Assembly (NCBI RefSeq): GCF_036689815.1
Contig: NZ_JBAHUR010000021.1
Coordinates: 1 to 54,308 of the forward strand
Reading direction: 5' to 3'
DNA length: 54,308 nt
Origin: Magnetovibrio sp. PR-2
GTDB lineage: Bacteria; Pseudomonadota; Alphaproteobacteria; Rhodospirillales; Magnetovibrionaceae
The notes beneath the pieces are model-generated. The model saw nothing but the letters and a program-made list of their open reading frames with translations. It did no database searches and was not told where the DNA came from. Positions 48,503 to 54,308 of the stretch are shown one piece after another. Made by a program: the position numbers and the translations under genes. Every line of letters begins with the position of its first letter. Position 1 is the first letter of the stretch.

Positions 48503-49894
48503 TTAAAAACGCGGAAGGGTGATCTCGACCTGAAGGCCGCCTTCGGGGCGGTTGGACAGTGTCACCTGTCCACCATGGGCATGGGCGATGGAGCGCACTG
48601 CCGACAATCCCAGACCTGTTCCGCCCGTTTCGCGCGACCGGGAGCCTTCAACACGCACAAAGGGGTCGAACACGCATTCTAACATATCTTCGGGGATGCC
48701 GGGTCCGTCGTCGACCAGGGTGATGGTGATGTCTTCATCGCGGCATGATAAAGTGATTTCGGCGTTCTCGGCAAAGCGTTCAGCGTTGCCCAAGACGTTC
48801 GCGATCATGCGCTTTAGCCCAATGGGGCGACCGGTGAAGGTGCAGTGCTCAGGCAGGTTCGTTTTGATTTGAGTGTTTTCAGCGAGTTCGCAAATCAAAG
48901 CACTTAAATCCAACGTGCTGGTGGGTTCGTTCGCCGCATCGTCGCGCGCAAATGTGAGGGTCGCGGCAATCATGGCCTCCATCTCGTCGAGGTCGGCCAG
49001 CATTTTGGCGCGCTGTTGCTCGTCGCCAATAAACTCAGCGCGCAGTTTTAAGCGTGTGATGGGGGTGCGCAGGTCATGAGAAATCGCCGCCAACATATGG
49101 GTGCGGTCTTTGATGAAAGCTTGCAGGCGGGCTTGCATGGTGTTGAAAGCTTTGGCGGCACGACGGACTTCGCGGGGCCCTTTTTCATCCAGGGGCTCTG
49201 CATTCACATCAAGACCTAAACGTTCGGCGGCTTGGGTGAAGCGGTCAAACGGTTTGGTTGCGCGGCGGCTGGCCCATACGGCCAAGATGACGACGATGAA
49301 TAGAAGTCCCGCACCGGGTCCAAAGAACCGCGACCCAAACAAGCTGCGGATGGGTGGGGGCTGGGTCGCGAAGTTGATCCAGCTGCCGTCGTCTAAGCGC
49401 AGTGACACCACCATCAACCATCGATGAGACCATCGGTCGTGGTCATGACCTGGACCGAAACTGGGCCCTCGCCAATCGGGAGCGTGTCCCCACCGTTTGT
49501 CCCGCTTCTGGTCGGGTTTGCGCAACTTGGACCGTCCGATGCGCAAGGCGTCGTCTTCTATTGCGCCCAATTCAAGCTGCAAAGCGTCTTTAATAATGCG
49601 CTCACGCCAATCCAGTGGGATGGGCGGCAATGTGGATGTCGGTGTCCAGGTGATTTGAAAGGTCGGACCTTGGTACTGGCCTAGGGTGTCGAGGCGTTGG
49701 TTCGCGGGCGTTTGATCGATAATACTTGTGATCTTGGCGATGCGGTTAACCGCATGCCAACCGCCGACGGTTTCCAGTTGACCTTGGCGGTGAACATATA
49801 ACAAGACGCCCATGATGGTTCCCACCACCATCAACCCCAAAACCAAAACGGCGCTGGTTCGTCCCCATATGGTGTTGGGCCAAAATCTAATCAT
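48503..49894 (-). CDS. EnvZ/CpxA-type sensor histidine kinase with His-rich periplasmic loop
   Basis: The 463-residue kinase has two membrane segments (about 15-35 and 195-210) around a periplasmic region of about 160 residues. That region ends in a His/Trp/Arg-rich stretch (KRWGHAPDWRGPSFGPGHDH and DRWSHRW). HAMP follows (ASRRATKPFDRFTQAAERLG), then HisKA (HMLAAISHDLRTPITRLKLRAEF) and HATPase motifs (NVLGNAERFAEN, DDGPGIPEDML, GTGLGLSAVRSIAHAHGG). The last gene of a pair, it overlaps the regulator by ATGA. The His-rich loop could bind metal ions; this is inference. Confidence 0.93.
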   Translation of the reverse strand: MIRFWPNTIWGRTSAVLVLGLMVVGTIMGVLLYVHRQGQLETVGGWHAVNRIAKITSIIDQTPANQRLDTLGQYQGPTFQITWTPTSTLPPIPLDWRERIIKDALQLELGAIEDDALRIGRSKLRKPDQKRDKRWGHAPDWRGPSFGPGHDHDRWSHRWLMVVSLRLDDGSWINFATQPPPIRSLFGSRFFGPGAGLLFIVVILAVWASRRATKPFDRFTQAAERLGLDVNAEPLDEKGPREVRRAAKAFNTMQARLQAFIKDRTHMLAAISHDLRTPITRLKLRAEFIGDEQQRAKMLADLDEMEAMIAATLTFARDDAANEPTSTLDLSALICELAENTQIKTNLPEHCTFTGRPIGLKRMIANVLGNAERFAENAEITLSCRDEDITITLVDDGPGIPEDMLECVFDPFVRVEGSRSRETGGTGLGLSAVRSIAHAHGGQVTLSNRPEGGLQVEITLPRF

Positions 49895-50616
49895 GGGGAC
49901 CCCTGGGTGATTTTTGGTGTGAACATATAACCTGTGCCGCGCACGGTTTTGATCAGACTGGGCTGTTTGGGGTCGGGCTCCAGTTTCTTGCGCAGGCGGC
50001 TGACTTGGACATCAATTGCACGATCGAACGGCTGGGCGTCGCGGCCGCGCGCCATGTCCAACAATTGATCCCGGTTTAACACCCGCCCTGGTTTAGAGAC
50101 AAACACCTCCAACAGTTCAAACTCACCGCCGCTCAATGCTACCAAATTTCCGTCTGGGTCTGTTAGCTCTCGCGTGGCTGGGTCGAACCGCCACCCGGCA
50201 AAGTGCATGGCCCCGTCTTCTTCGGCTGGAACGGGCGCAGGGGTTTCAGCACGGCGCAGGACCGCTTTGATGCGCGCCAGAAGTTCGCGTGGATTGAACG
50301 GCTTGGGCATATAGTCGTCTGCACCCATTTCCAATCCGACGATACGATCCGTTTCTTCACCCATGGCGGTGAGCATGATGATGGGAATTTCGGATCGGTT
50401 AGCCCGCAGGTTCCGGGTCAGGGTCAAGCCGTCTTCGCCCGGCATCATCACGTCCAAGACAATCAAGTCGATGGCGCCCGCATCCAGCGCGTCCAGCATT
50501 TCGCGCCCATCGGCAGCGGTGGTCGCACGCAGGCCATGGTCTTTGAGAAAGCGGCTCAACAGATCGCGAATCTCACGATCATCGTCGACCACCAAAATGT
50601 GCGGTGTACGTTCCAT
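49891..50616 (-). CDS. OmpR/CpxR-type response regulator
   Basis: From the ATG at 50616 the protein has 241 residues. The receiver comes first (HILVVDDDREIRDLLS; phospho-Asp in LIVLDVMMPGEDG; Lys in DDYMPKPFNPREL). A winged-helix output domain follows (LSGGEFELLEVFVSKPGRVLNRDQLLDMARG, SRLRKKLEPDPKQPSLIKTVRGTGYMF). It should be phosphorylated by the overlapping kinase and bind direct repeats. GTAAC repeats lie just upstream. A longer start at 50670 is possible but would run into that regulatory region. Confidence 0.94.
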   Translation of the reverse strand: MERTPHILVVDDDREIRDLLSRFLKDHGLRATTAADGREMLDALDAGAIDLIVLDVMMPGEDGLTLTRNLRANRSEIPIIMLTAMGEETDRIVGLEMGADDYMPKPFNPRELLARIKAVLRRAETPAPVPAEEDGAMHFAGWRFDPATRELTDPDGNLVALSGGEFELLEVFVSKPGRVLNRDQLLDMARGRDAQPFDRAIDVQVSRLRKKLEPDPKQPSLIKTVRGTGYMFTPKITQGSP

Positions 50617-50661
50617 AGCTTTACTATAACCCTTTGCTTTTGCTGGTGTGAGCAGAAGTTC

Positions 50662-50738
50662 GTAACCCAATGTAACAGGGCAGGGTTCGGTAACAAGGCG
50701 TTACACATTTCCCGGTTTGAGGACACACCCGGGTTACA
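50662..50738. promoter_or_regulatory. cluster of GTAAC/GTTAC repeats, candidate response-regulator operator
   Basis: Five copies of a GTAAC/GTTAC word lie between the divergent regulator and Met-rich genes. Direct repeat GTAAC-N5-GTAAC is at 50662-50676. An inverted repeat GTAAC-AAGGC-GTTAC is at 50690-50704, and another GTTAC is at 50733. OmpR-family regulators bind tandem half-sites with about this spacing, and CpxR boxes are GTAAA-N5-GTAAA. Autoregulation plus control of the divergent exported protein is inference. Confidence 0.62.
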
Positions 50739-50811
50739 TCCCCCTGTTTGAATAGAAGCATAGAACGCACACAACGTTCCCGAAATCGGATACCTGAACA
50801 GGAGAAATTCT

Positions 50812-51261
50812 ATGCAACGCAAAACAATCATCATCACCGCAGCCGTGTTGGGCGTCGGCGCCTTGGTCGCGGGCGGCGTCATGGCGAAAGCCAAATGTCA
50901 GGGCATGCATCGCGGCTATATGTCCAGCCCCTGCATGCAAGGGCCCGGAATGCAAGGGCAAGGTATGCAAGGCCAAGGCATGCAAGGTGGCGGTATGTAC
51001 GGCTACGCCATGAAACACGGTCATGGCAAGGGCGGATGCCAGGGCCAAGCTCAAGCCCTCGACAAACCCCTGACGGTCGAAGATGTCCGCGCAAACATGG
51101 AACAACGTCTGCAATGGCGTGGCAATGATCGTTTGAAGGTCGGCGAAGTCAAAGACCTGGACGACAAAACCATCGTTGCTGAAATCGTGACAGTTGACGA
51201 TTCACTGGTTCAGACCATTCAGATCGACAAAACAACGGGTCGTCCGAGGCGTCCCCAATAA
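50812..51261 (+). CDS. small Met/Gly/His-rich exported protein with five-residue repeats
   Basis: The 149-residue product has a signal peptide (TIIITAAVLGVGALVAGGVMA). A low-complexity section of tandem MQGxG units (residues about 42-62) follows, then MKHGHGKGGC with several His and Cys (also CQGMH and SPCMQ). The C-terminal 75 residues (VRANMEQRLQWRGNDRLKVGEVKD, ETIQIDKTTG) are a small folded domain resembling PepSY-like modules, but I cannot assign it. The Met-, His- and Cys-rich part could bind copper or another soft metal. It is divergent from the sensor-regulator pair with shared GTAAC sites, so it may be a target. A ribosome site AGGAG lies before the ATG. Confidence 0.72.
   Translation: MQRKTIIITAAVLGVGALVAGGVMAKAKCQGMHRGYMSSPCMQGPGMQGQGMQGQGMQGGGMYGYAMKHGHGKGGCQGQAQALDKPLTVEDVRANMEQRLQWRGNDRLKVGEVKDLDDKTIVAEIVTVDDSLVQTIQIDKTTGRPRRPQ
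50935..50994 (+). repeat. tandem 15-base repeat inside the Met-rich gene
   Basis: Four units of the form ATGCAAGGNCNNGGN follow one another and encode MQGPG, MQGQG, MQGQG and MQGGG. The third-position differences show that the array is old enough to have diverged, while the peptide is kept. Confidence 0.85.
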
Positions 51262-51314
51262 CACCTTCGTGTTCGGCTGTCATTCGTCCCATCCTTATGA
51301 CGGCCGTCTCTCGG

Positions 51315-51338
51315 CAAAGGGTCCTTCGGGGCCCTTTG
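51315..51338. terminator. stable UUCG-loop hairpin after the Met-rich gene
   Basis: A 10-base-pair stem (CAAAGGGTCC paired to GGGCCCTTTG with one G-T pair) is capped by TTCG, a very stable RNA tetraloop. It lies 53 bases after the stop of the Met-rich gene. No T-run follows, so it is not a standard intrinsic terminator. It may protect or end the transcript. Confidence 0.55.
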
Positions 51339-51502
51339 TCAGTTGGAGAGATGAATTTCTAAATACGGAAGCCAGCGCTGGTCAAAAGACATTTCGTCGC
51401 GCAAAGTTTCGTCGAAGGGGGCTGCATCAAATCTTCAGGCGGTGCAGCCAGTTCATTGAGATCAACCGCTTGGGCTTCACCGCGATAGCGTAATCCGTGG
51501 TT

Positions 51503-51649
51503 TCAAGTTTGAAGTACATTCCGTTCCAAAAGTTTGCGCCAAACTCTGACGGCTTTTTGAAGTGGCAGCAATATCGCACCCGATGCGCCCAATCCGGTTT
51601 TCAGGCCAGTTTTCAGGATTTGGCGGCGTGTAAAGCGTTTGGTCGTCAT
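51503..51649 (-). pseudogene. possible remnant of a Tat-exported protein
   Basis: From ATG at 51649 the frame gives 48 residues beginning with a twin-arginine signal (KRFTRRQILKTGLKTGLGASG, then AILLP), after which the frame stops without a mature domain. The frame is open further upstream to 51814, but that part does not look like a protein I know. It may be the 5' end of a gene lost by deletion. Chance occurrence cannot be excluded. Confidence 0.35.
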
Positions 51650-51821
51650 TGAAGCCAGTCCCCTTGAATGCGCGTCACCTTGCGGTTGCAGGTTTAATCC
51701 ATCAATCAAGGATTTCAAGTTGGGCTTACCATTGTGGTTGCGCGTGTCACACGGCGGGTCACATAGGGCTTGGGTAACAAAAGGTCTGAGTGTTTTTGGG
51801 GGAAGTCTGACCATAAAAATA

Positions 51822-51861
51822 GCCGCTTACTCGTTCAACATTGTGAACAAATAAGCGGCTG
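51822..51861. repeat. large two-stage hairpin (inverted repeat)
   Basis: Outer arms AGCCGCTTA and TAAGCGGCT (9 bases, perfect) enclose inner arms GTTCA and TGAAC with a 6-base loop. It can form a cruciform or RNA hairpin of 40 bases. It has no T-run. Confidence 0.6.
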
Positions 51862-51868
51862 TATTTGG

Positions 51869-51891
51869 CTGGGGCGGTAGGAGCCCCAGCT
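51869..51891. repeat. GC-rich hairpin
   Basis: The arms GCTGGGGC and GCCCCAGC are a perfect 8-base palindrome around GGTAGGA. It stands 7 bases after the preceding large hairpin, so the two could act together as a structured end of a lost transcript. Confidence 0.55.
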
Positions 51892-52046
51892 ACTTTCTGT
51901 GGAAATCTATAAAAATCAATCACTTAATATTCTTGCCTTCAGCCTAAATACACACCCTGTGTTACCAGTCTGTGCGACCTCATTAGGGTTTGATTGTAAC
52001 AGGTCTCGGTTTTGTTGAAATCCGGCTTCTTCACATATCAATTCAA

Positions 52047-52055
52047 GGGGGGGGG
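52047..52055. repeat. run of nine G bases
   Basis: A homopolymer of nine G lies 105 bases upstream of the BLUF gene. Such runs can slip and change expression or be a sequencing artefact. I only note it as a possible variable site. Confidence 0.7.
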
Positions 52056-52159
52056 TATTCTGTTTTGGAAGGCAGAGCAGACATTTTCGGAGAAGTCACC
52101 TTATGTCTTAGTTTAGCCAAGGGCTGACATTCACGTTAAGAAAGGATTATACTTCGTAA

Positions 52160-52591
52160 ATGACACAGTTTGAATTGCAGCGCATTATTTATTCCTCATC
52201 CGCATCTTCTGATATCACCCCAGAGGACATTCAAGCAATTTTACGCGTTTCACAGAGGAAGAATTCTCAAGTCGGAATAACAGGCGTTCTGCTGTTTGTT
52301 GAAGGCACCTTTATTCAAGTCATCGAAGGCTCACAGTTTTCGTTAGATCAATTTATGTGGGACATTCGCCAAGATCAACGACACGACAATATTGAAACCT
52401 TGTGCACGGAAACAATTCAGACACGTATGTTTCCTAACTGGTCCATGGCTTACATCGGTGATCTGAAACCGTTTAGCTCGATTAAGGGATTGAAATCCGC
52501 TGAAACCGTTATCCTAAGATTGCAAACAGAGAAGACGTTTGTCGGGGAATTCATTACAGGTTGTGTGAAAGCTCTTGAGCAAACTTCATAG
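52160..52591 (+). CDS. BLUF-domain blue-light sensor
   Basis: The 143-residue protein is a single BLUF domain (FAD-binding blue-light sensor). Key residues are all present: Tyr11 in RIIYSS, Asn35 in RKNSQVGITGVLLF, Gln53 in FIQVIEG, and Trp94/Met96 in FPNWSMAYI. They correspond to Tyr21, Asn45, Gln63, Trp104 and Met106 of AppA. The domain switches its hydrogen bonds on blue light and usually signals through a partner protein. About 45 residues follow the core. There is no fused output domain. It sits alone in the accessory tail next to an IS remnant. Confidence 0.92.
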   Translation: MTQFELQRIIYSSSASSDITPEDIQAILRVSQRKNSQVGITGVLLFVEGTFIQVIEGSQFSLDQFMWDIRQDQRHDNIETLCTETIQTRMFPNWSMAYIGDLKPFSSIKGLKSAETVILRLQTEKTFVGEFITGCVKALEQTS

Positions 52592-52732
52592 AGTAATGAA
52601 TCAAATTGATTTGAAAAAGCAGACACCCGAGTTCAGCTATATACCTGATTGCGGTAGTCTTGAGAGGCTACAGAAAACCGCAAGGTTTAGCGGTAATACC
52701 CCCATTATTAGGGGCCTCAATCAGTAGAATAA
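52592..52732. other. intergenic stretch between BLUF gene and transposase remnant
   Basis: The stretch includes a short hairpin CCCC-ATTATTA-GGGG around 52700-52714, possibly near one end of the former insertion sequence. No gene is visible. Confidence 0.4.
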
Positions 52733-52921
52733 TTATGCAGCCTTGGGCATCACCAAAGCCAGTTTCTGTATTGGCGTGATGCCGCCGATGGCCATGTTGG
52801 GCCGGTCGTTGTTGTATGTCCACAACCAAGCTGTGGCGGCTTCTTGCACCTCTTCGATGGTTTCAAAGATATATTGGTTTAGCCAGTCATAGCGAACCGT
52901 TCGATTGAACCGCGCGGCATT
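52733..52921 (-). pseudogene. C-terminal fragment of an IS3-family transposase
   Basis: Read on the minus strand, the frame ends in TAA at 52733 and encodes NRTVRYDWLNQYIFETIEEV, AATAWLWTYNNDRPNMAIGG and ITPIQKLAL. This is the usual C-terminus of IS3-type orfB transposases (rve domain). Only about 60 residues remain; the rest of the gene and one inverted repeat are gone. This marks a former insertion sequence and fits an accessory region. Confidence 0.85.
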
Positions 52922-53000
52922 GAATGTTGCTTAAATCTTGCGTGATATTTGTTTCATGCATAACCTGTCAGCATCACGTTAAGACATCTGAGGAAATATT

Positions 53001-53591
53001 GTGCAAATTAAAGGCGAACCACCCCAAAAGAAGATTTATTACAAGGGGGACGTAATCTTCAACGAAGGGGACGTCGGAAACGCAGCCTATATCGTCAATT
53101 CCGGCGCCGTAGAGATTGTGAAGAAGGTTGAAGGTGAAAACATTCGCCTGGCTGTTCTGCATGAAGGCGAGCTGTTTGGTGAAATGGCCCTGATGGACGG
53201 CTCGCCCAGGATGGCATCTGCTTTCGCGTTGGACGAAACAGTTGTCACGCGCGTCACCAGTTTGATGTTTAACCATAAACTGGAACATGAAGACAAATTC
53301 GTGCAAGGGCTCTTTCGTGTCATGATGAACAATCTTCGTAATGTTCATAAATGCTACACGAAGCGGGCCAGAAGCGTTGAAGATCACATCGGGTCTTTGG
53401 AGTACCACACTTCTAAAATCGAAAAGTACCTAGACAAACCAGATTGCGCCCAAATCAGCACAGAGGCCCAGTCATATTTGAACGAGGTACACTCAAACCT
53501 CAAAGCCCTTAAAAAGGTCTTCGCAAACCACAAAGACCGCAGGAGCGGCGTTCTTGAAGAAATTGATTTTAGGAACGAACCTGATTGCTGA
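53001..53591 (+). CDS. cyclic-nucleotide-binding (CRP-like) domain protein without HTH
   Basis: The 196-residue protein starts with GTG; AGGA lies 6 bases before it. It has a cNMP-binding barrel (residues about 15-110): YYKGDVIFNEGDVGNAAYIVNSGAVEIVKK, then the phosphate-binding cassette GELFGEMALMDGSPRMASAFAL with Glu and Arg as in cAMP receptors. The C-terminal 80 residues are helical (YLNEVHSNLKALKKVF) and lack a helix-turn-helix, so it probably does not bind DNA directly. It may sense cAMP or cGMP and act on a partner, possibly the nearby receiver protein (inference). Confidence 0.88.
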   Translation: MQIKGEPPQKKIYYKGDVIFNEGDVGNAAYIVNSGAVEIVKKVEGENIRLAVLHEGELFGEMALMDGSPRMASAFALDETVVTRVTSLMFNHKLEHEDKFVQGLFRVMMNNLRNVHKCYTKRARSVEDHIGSLEYHTSKIEKYLDKPDCAQISTEAQSYLNEVHSNLKALKKVFANHKDRRSGVLEEIDFRNEPDC

Positions 53592-53664
53592 AACCAAACG
53601 CCCATTAGAGTGATGCAAGGTTGTCGGCTTTGGGTCATTTCCGGTAGTTTCAGGGCTGTCTGGA
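53592..53664. other. short convergent spacer
   Basis: These 73 bases separate the convergent cNMP protein and receiver genes. I see no clear terminator. Confidence 0.4.
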
Positions 53665-54075
53665 TCATTGCTCTCCCTTAGCCAATGCATTTAAAATATG
53701 CTCTTTGAAACGGTCCGGAAGGAACGGTTTCTGGAGAAATGAGCTCACCTCATGATCAATAGCGTGCATGGGAAGGTCAACAGCATTATCGGCAGTTATG
53801 AGTATGAATGGGGTGGCATAGTGTCGCTTGTCGTCACGGATTTTTTCCAGCAGTTGAATCCCCGATAATCCTGGCATGTGCATATCGCTTATGATCAGGT
53901 CGAACGGGTCCGCAGTTTCTTCAATCAACGAATAGGCATTGTCGCCATTGGCTGCAGTTGTTACGTCAGTCAAACCCAGACTGTCCAACATAAGCCTCAG
54001 AAGTTCCTCCTGGCCTTGATCGTCCTCTACAAGTAGAATTTTCAGAGACTTGCTTAATAACAAAGCCCACCTCAT
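53665..54075 (-). CDS. single-domain response regulator (CheY-like receiver)
   Basis: This 136-residue protein is one receiver domain: LKILLVEDDQGQEELLRLML, phospho-Asp in LIISDMHMPGLSG, Thr in FILITADNA and Lys in SSFLQKPFLPDRF. No output domain is attached. It may relay phosphate or bind a partner. It is convergent with the cNMP-binding protein. The N-terminus (MRWALLLSKS) could be shorter. Confidence 0.9.
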   Translation of the reverse strand: MRWALLLSKSLKILLVEDDQGQEELLRLMLDSLGLTDVTTAANGDNAYSLIEETADPFDLIISDMHMPGLSGIQLLEKIRDDKRHYATPFILITADNAVDLPMHAIDHEVSSFLQKPFLPDRFKEHILNALAKGEQ

Positions 54076-54308
54076 GGGAAGAATGATTTTTGACTAATGC
54101 ATCTATATTCAATTATATCTAGGGGACAACAAAATAAGCAATGCGTAACTCCAGGCCATCGCGCGTGAGGCCCGTTTTGAGAAAGAGCACTTGTTTGAGA
54201 AAGAGCGCCTGCAAATGACCGGCATGGGTCACAGGCGGTCATTCTAGCCGACCAATTTTCACGTCGGGTTTTCCGCAAATTTCGGACATTATGCATTTAA
54301 TGGATTGG
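54076..54308. other. window end, no supported gene
   Basis: A minus-strand open frame of 74 codons covers most of this stretch but its sequence (many Arg, Ser and Cys) looks non-coding. A direct repeat of 13 bases, TTTGAGAAAGAGC, occurs twice with a period of 18 bases (54176-54188 and 54194-54206). Confidence 0.5.
54176..54206. repeat. short direct repeat
   Basis: The 13-base word TTTGAGAAAGAGC is present twice, 18 bases apart. It may be a leftover of a coding coiled-coil repeat or a chance duplication. Confidence 0.6.

Larger units (their letters stand above)
51262..52159. other. gene-poor accessory stretch
   Basis: About 900 bases carry no intact gene that I can support. They contain the hairpin at 51315-51338, a Tat-signal remnant (51503-51649), two hairpins (51822-51861 and 51869-51891) and a run of nine G bases (52047-52055) 105 bases before the BLUF start. 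Composition is mixed, and several frames are broken. Confidence 0.55.

Noticed and set aside
51866-51891. tRNA-like 3' end (TGGCTGGGGCGGTAGGA)
   Set aside because: Only the end of a tRNA-like sequence appears. No anticodon or D-arm follows, and the hairpin explains the pattern.
54072-54296. Minus-strand open frame of 74 codons at the window end
   Set aside because: Composition is not protein-like, there is no ribosome site and no family resemblance.

Overview
The window looks like chromosomal DNA of an alphaproteobacterium, most likely a Rhodospirillales-type marine or aquatic organism (inference). The basis is moderately GC-rich coding sequence, an ArsR-methyltransferase regulator next to metF and metH, a CIRCE-controlled groESL operon, a dctBD-controlled TRAP transporter, AzlCD, MlaA, and many sensor kinase and GGDEF-type regulators. 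No species can be fixed from the sequence alone.

Layout. 1-2.6 kb: a CAU-anticodon tRNA, a cytochrome b561-YceI pair, and mlaA. 3-8.6 kb: a methionine/one-carbon operon, sahR-like regulator-metF-metH, with two palindromes upstream. 8.6-10.5 kb: a two-gene TcmP/DUF5131 (three-Cys-motif) module, part of it AT-rich, that looks acquired. 10.5-18.1 kb: an MmgE/PrpD protein, a hemerythrin with one iron ligand changed, a FetAB-type exporter, a DinG-like iron-sulfur helicase and hypotheticals. 18.2-18.4 kb: REP/MITE-like palindromes. 18.4-25.9 kb: a TPR-sulfotransferase, groESL with terminator, CIRCE and promoter, and a GT2-VTT-GT39 cluster for lipid-linked sugar chemistry. 26-36.6 kb: a GGDEF protein, a CLC protein with CBS region, UvrD/PcrA, PrmA, a REC-histidine kinase, AzlCD and MscS. 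36.6-41.8 kb: an ABM-ADH-hypothetical operon whose iron-type ADH carries an in-frame amber stop, a DUF922 protein and Tex. 42-48.5 kb: dctP-dctQ-dctM with dctD and dctB, and a sigma-54 promoter plus two tandem activator palindromes in front of dctP. 48.5-51.3 kb: a two-component system with a His-rich sensor, divergent from a small Met/Gly/His-rich exported protein, with GTAAC repeats between them. 51.3-54.3 kb: a gene-poor accessory stretch with a Tat-signal remnant, large hairpins, a BLUF photoreceptor, an IS3-type transposase fragment, a cyclic-nucleotide-binding protein and a CheY-like receiver.

How it works together. The strongest functional units are: (i) methionine-cycle control, where a regulator likely to sense S-adenosylhomocysteine or a related metabolite is co-transcribed with the enzymes; (ii) C4-dicarboxylate uptake, where DctB/DctD activates dctPQM from sigma-54; (iii) a probable envelope or metal stress circuit (kinase, OmpR-type regulator, Met-rich exported protein). 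The least understood units are the TcmP/DUF5131 pair and the accessory tail. Five convergent gene pairs end in exactly the same 4-base stop-codon overlap, which is a notable architectural trait of this genome.
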